The translations under genes and the position numbers were made by a program. The notes under the pieces are model-generated. The model searched no databases, was not told the origin of the DNA, and worked only from the letters and a program-made list of their open reading frames with translations. Below are positions 62,496-64,000 of a stretch of 64,000 bases of DNA, one piece after another. The stretch is from Anaerosolibacter carboniphilus (GTDB lineage Bacteria > Bacillota > Clostridia > Peptostreptococcales > Thermotaleaceae), in the NCBI RefSeq assembly GCF_014205875.1, contig NZ_JACHEN010000012.1:62001-126000 (forward strand). Reading direction: 5' to 3'. The stretch's first letter is position 1; the number at the start of each line of letters is the position of its first letter.

Positions 62496-62535
62496 AAAAG
62501 GAGCACCTCACTGAAAAGGGAGGTGCTCCTTTTTT
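62496..62535 (+). terminator. Terminator of glnS copy 2
   Basis: AAAAGGAGCACCTC (62496-62509) pairs with GAGGTGCTCCTTTT, ending in six T residues. Confidence 0.9.
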
Positions 62536-62570
62536 GAGTTATTCAAACATTGACTAGAATTCTTTCGTAG

Positions 62571-62592
62571 GGACGGACGACCCTGTCCGTCC
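62571..62592. repeat. GC-rich hairpin between glnS and the DUF4153 gene
   Basis: GGACGGAC (62571-62578) and GTCCGTCC (62585-62592) are exact complements in otherwise A/T-rich sequence. It may be a short dispersed palindrome; a second hairpin (GGTGGA/TCCACC) lies near 62625-62650. Confidence 0.5.
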
Positions 62593-62673
62593 GATTTCGT
62601 CTGATAGCATAGTCAAAATACTGGAGGGTGGACAGCGTCTTCCACCTCTACAACGTATTGAGTTTTATCTGAA

Positions 62674-64000
62674 TCAATTATTAAATCTCCAAGTGGACAT
62701 AGCTTGAACTGCTTTATGCCTAGATAGATTGAATTCTTTCCAAGTAGCCTTCTGACGGGCAATGGAGCCCTTGGTATCATAATAGTATCGGAGGGCCTGC
62801 TGGATATTAAAATCTTTACTTTCAAGGAGTCTCGTTAACTCAGGAACTGCATCATAGGAGAGTGTTGTGATATAGTGGATATCAACTTTACCAGTTTCAA
62901 AATAACGGTCGATATTATTTCGGGCAATCATAGCATCCAAATTTAAATAATTTAATCCCACATAGAAAGCGAGGACTGTAATAATATAGAACTTTGCTAA
63001 ATGAAATCTCGGCTTAAAGATATAGATCAATGTAGCCGTCAGCAATACCGTCTCTAGAGATAAAAAGAAGTAGACAAAGATTCTTAAATAAGTGTAGCCG
63101 TATTGCTGCTGGTATAAGCCCATCCTGTAATAGGACGAATAGATCATGATATAAGTGAAAATCCCCATGAGGAAAAGTAATCGCTTGATCCAGCGTTGGG
63201 CGCTAACTTGATTAGGATTCAAGCCATAGAAACTAAACAAGATGATACTAAAGTTAAGCATGGTAACCAACAGAAGCTGAAAAAATCCTTGTCGCGCATA
63301 AGCCGCATAGGTGAAATTCCCAGGGAGAGTATTAAACCCGCCACTAAAGAGAAACGCAAACTGAATACTACAGAAAATCAGATAGACAGCGTTAACGATA
63401 ACCAAAATAGTCATTAGAATGGTGCCATCAAAAAAGTTTGTCTTGGCTTTTACGGATGCGGTTGCTGCTGTTTCAGGTACGGAGGTATTTCCAATAGGAA
63501 TTTTCTTAGGTATAAATAAAAACCAAATAAAACCATAGGTGTAGGTAGCCATAAAGACAATTAATAGCAATTGACGGAAATAATCAGCGAGAACAGTGTT
63601 ATCAAATAATTTGGATAATTTTGTTGGAATAAAGAACAGCATCTCCTGAAATACCATGTCCGCAGAACTAAGTAGGGAAAGAATGACTAGCAATAATGGA
63701 AGTGAAATAAGAATACCTAGTATTATCTTTTTTAGTTCTGTATAGTTATTTTCTGTTTTGCCAAAAACCCATCGCTGGTAGAGATATGTATAGGGCTTAG
63801 TAAAATACGCTATTGGAGCAAATACGGAACCTATAATTTTGAAAGGAAAGCCGATATTGGCATAATCGCTTTTCTCCTTTCCAGAGAGCACCAAGGCCAT
63901 CCCTATAAATAAAAATAGAATAACCAAGAAATTAAAAAAATGAAAGATGTAGTTGCTGCTTAGAAAGAACCGTAGGGAGAGCAACGTAATAGGGACAGCA
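62674..64000 (-). CDS. Partial DUF4153/DUF4173 membrane protein
   Basis: A multi-span protein whose frame is still open at the window edge, so the N-terminus lies beyond 64000; 442 codons are visible. About ten hydrophobic spans occur, with the family blocks YARQGFFQLLLVTMLNFSIIL and RLLFLMGIFTYIMI. The C-terminal 120 residues are soluble (YLNLDAMIARNNIDRY; SYDAVPELTRLLESKDF), as usual for DUF4173. The TTG at 63984 is not a start. Function unknown. Confidence 0.82.
   Translation of the reverse strand, partial: AVPITLLSLRFFLSSNYIFHFFNFLVILFLFIGMALVLSGKEKSDYANIGFPFKIIGSVFAPIAYFTKPYTYLYQRWVFGKTENNYTELKKIILGILISLPLLLVILSLLSSADMVFQEMLFFIPTKLSKLFDNTVLADYFRQLLLIVFMATYTYGFIWFLFIPKKIPIGNTSVPETAATASVKAKTNFFDGTILMTILVIVNAVYLIFCSIQFAFLFSGGFNTLPGNFTYAAYARQGFFQLLLVTMLNFSIILFSFYGLNPNQVSAQRWIKRLLFLMGIFTYIMIYSSYYRMGLYQQQYGYTYLRIFVYFFLSLETVLLTATLIYIFKPRFHLAKFYIITVLAFYVGLNYLNLDAMIARNNIDRYFETGKVDIHYITTLSYDAVPELTRLLESKDFNIQQALRYYYDTKGSIARQKATWKEFNLSRHKAVQAMSTWRFNN

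Noticed and set aside
1..64000. tRNA, rRNA, CRISPR arrays, insertion sequences, prophage
   Set aside because: I saw no tRNA cloverleaf, spaced direct repeats, transposase or phage gene. A covariance or repeat scan could still find short items.

Overview
The window comes from a low-GC, Gram-positive, strictly anaerobic-type bacterium, most likely a member of Clostridia related to Alkaliphilus. The assignment is an inference from content: AGGAGG-type ribosome binding sites, T-box and SAM-I leaders, a four-subunit [FeFe]-hydrogenase of the NAD-linked type, two ETF-linked lactate dehydrogenase loci resembling the Acetobacterium woodii lct genes, a CotH-family protein, and many U-tailed hairpin terminators. 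No rRNA, tRNA, CRISPR array, phage module or intact insertion sequence was seen.

Layout. 1-6.4 kb: end of a repeat protein, a secreted GHL10-amidase fusion, a YgjP-type metallopeptidase, a lipoprotein and a TipA-like MerR regulator with a 19-bp-spacer promoter. 6.4-14.1 kb: a threonine-synthase-like PLP enzyme, an amidohydrolase, then a complete Opp/Nik-type ABC importer behind an attenuator-like leader. 14.3-17.1 kb: a coiled-coil protein, ftsE and ftsX. 17.4-23.8 kb: first lactate locus (permease, etfB, etfA, FAD-linked lactate dehydrogenase, Ni-dependent lactate racemase larA). 24-27.6 kb: hemerythrin, prfC, small genes and a frameshifted glutamine amidotransferase. 27.6-29.9 kb: a T-box leader and a divergent GlnRS. 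30-35.2 kb: a two-component system divergent from a VTC-DUF4956-CotH operon. 35.3-36.8 kb: a UbiA prenyltransferase and a YdeI-like protein. 36.9-42.4 kb: mtnK, mtnA, a split transketolase and a RuBisCO-like protein in one tight operon. 42.6-49.2 kb: a GntR/FadR regulator and a second lactate locus (etfB, etfA with an N-terminal Fe-S motif, dehydrogenase, permease). 49.3-54.9 kb: an AEC transporter and the hydrogenase operon. 55-58.9 kb: a SAM-I riboswitch, a dispersed repeat, a YrrT-like methyltransferase, an FMN-binding protein, a gutted cca remnant and small genes. 59-64 kb: a proline-rich protein, a YeiH-family exporter, a second glnS and a partial DUF4153/4173 membrane protein.

How the genes work together. 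Lactate enters by LctP, LarA interconverts its isomers, and the dehydrogenase-ETF complexes oxidise it to pyruvate, probably with ferredoxin-assisted NAD reduction. The hydrogenase can dispose of reduced ferredoxin and NADH as H2. The GntR regulator probably binds TGGT-N3-ACCA sites in front of the second locus and a near-match in front of the first. LarA needs nickel, so the Nik-like importer could serve it.

The strongest candidate for an undescribed system is the mtnK-mtnA-transketolase-RLP operon. It begins with methylthioribose (or 5-deoxyribose) salvage but has none of the known downstream enzymes beside it. A transketolase pair and a RuBisCO-like protein lacking several RuBisCO catalytic residues take their place.
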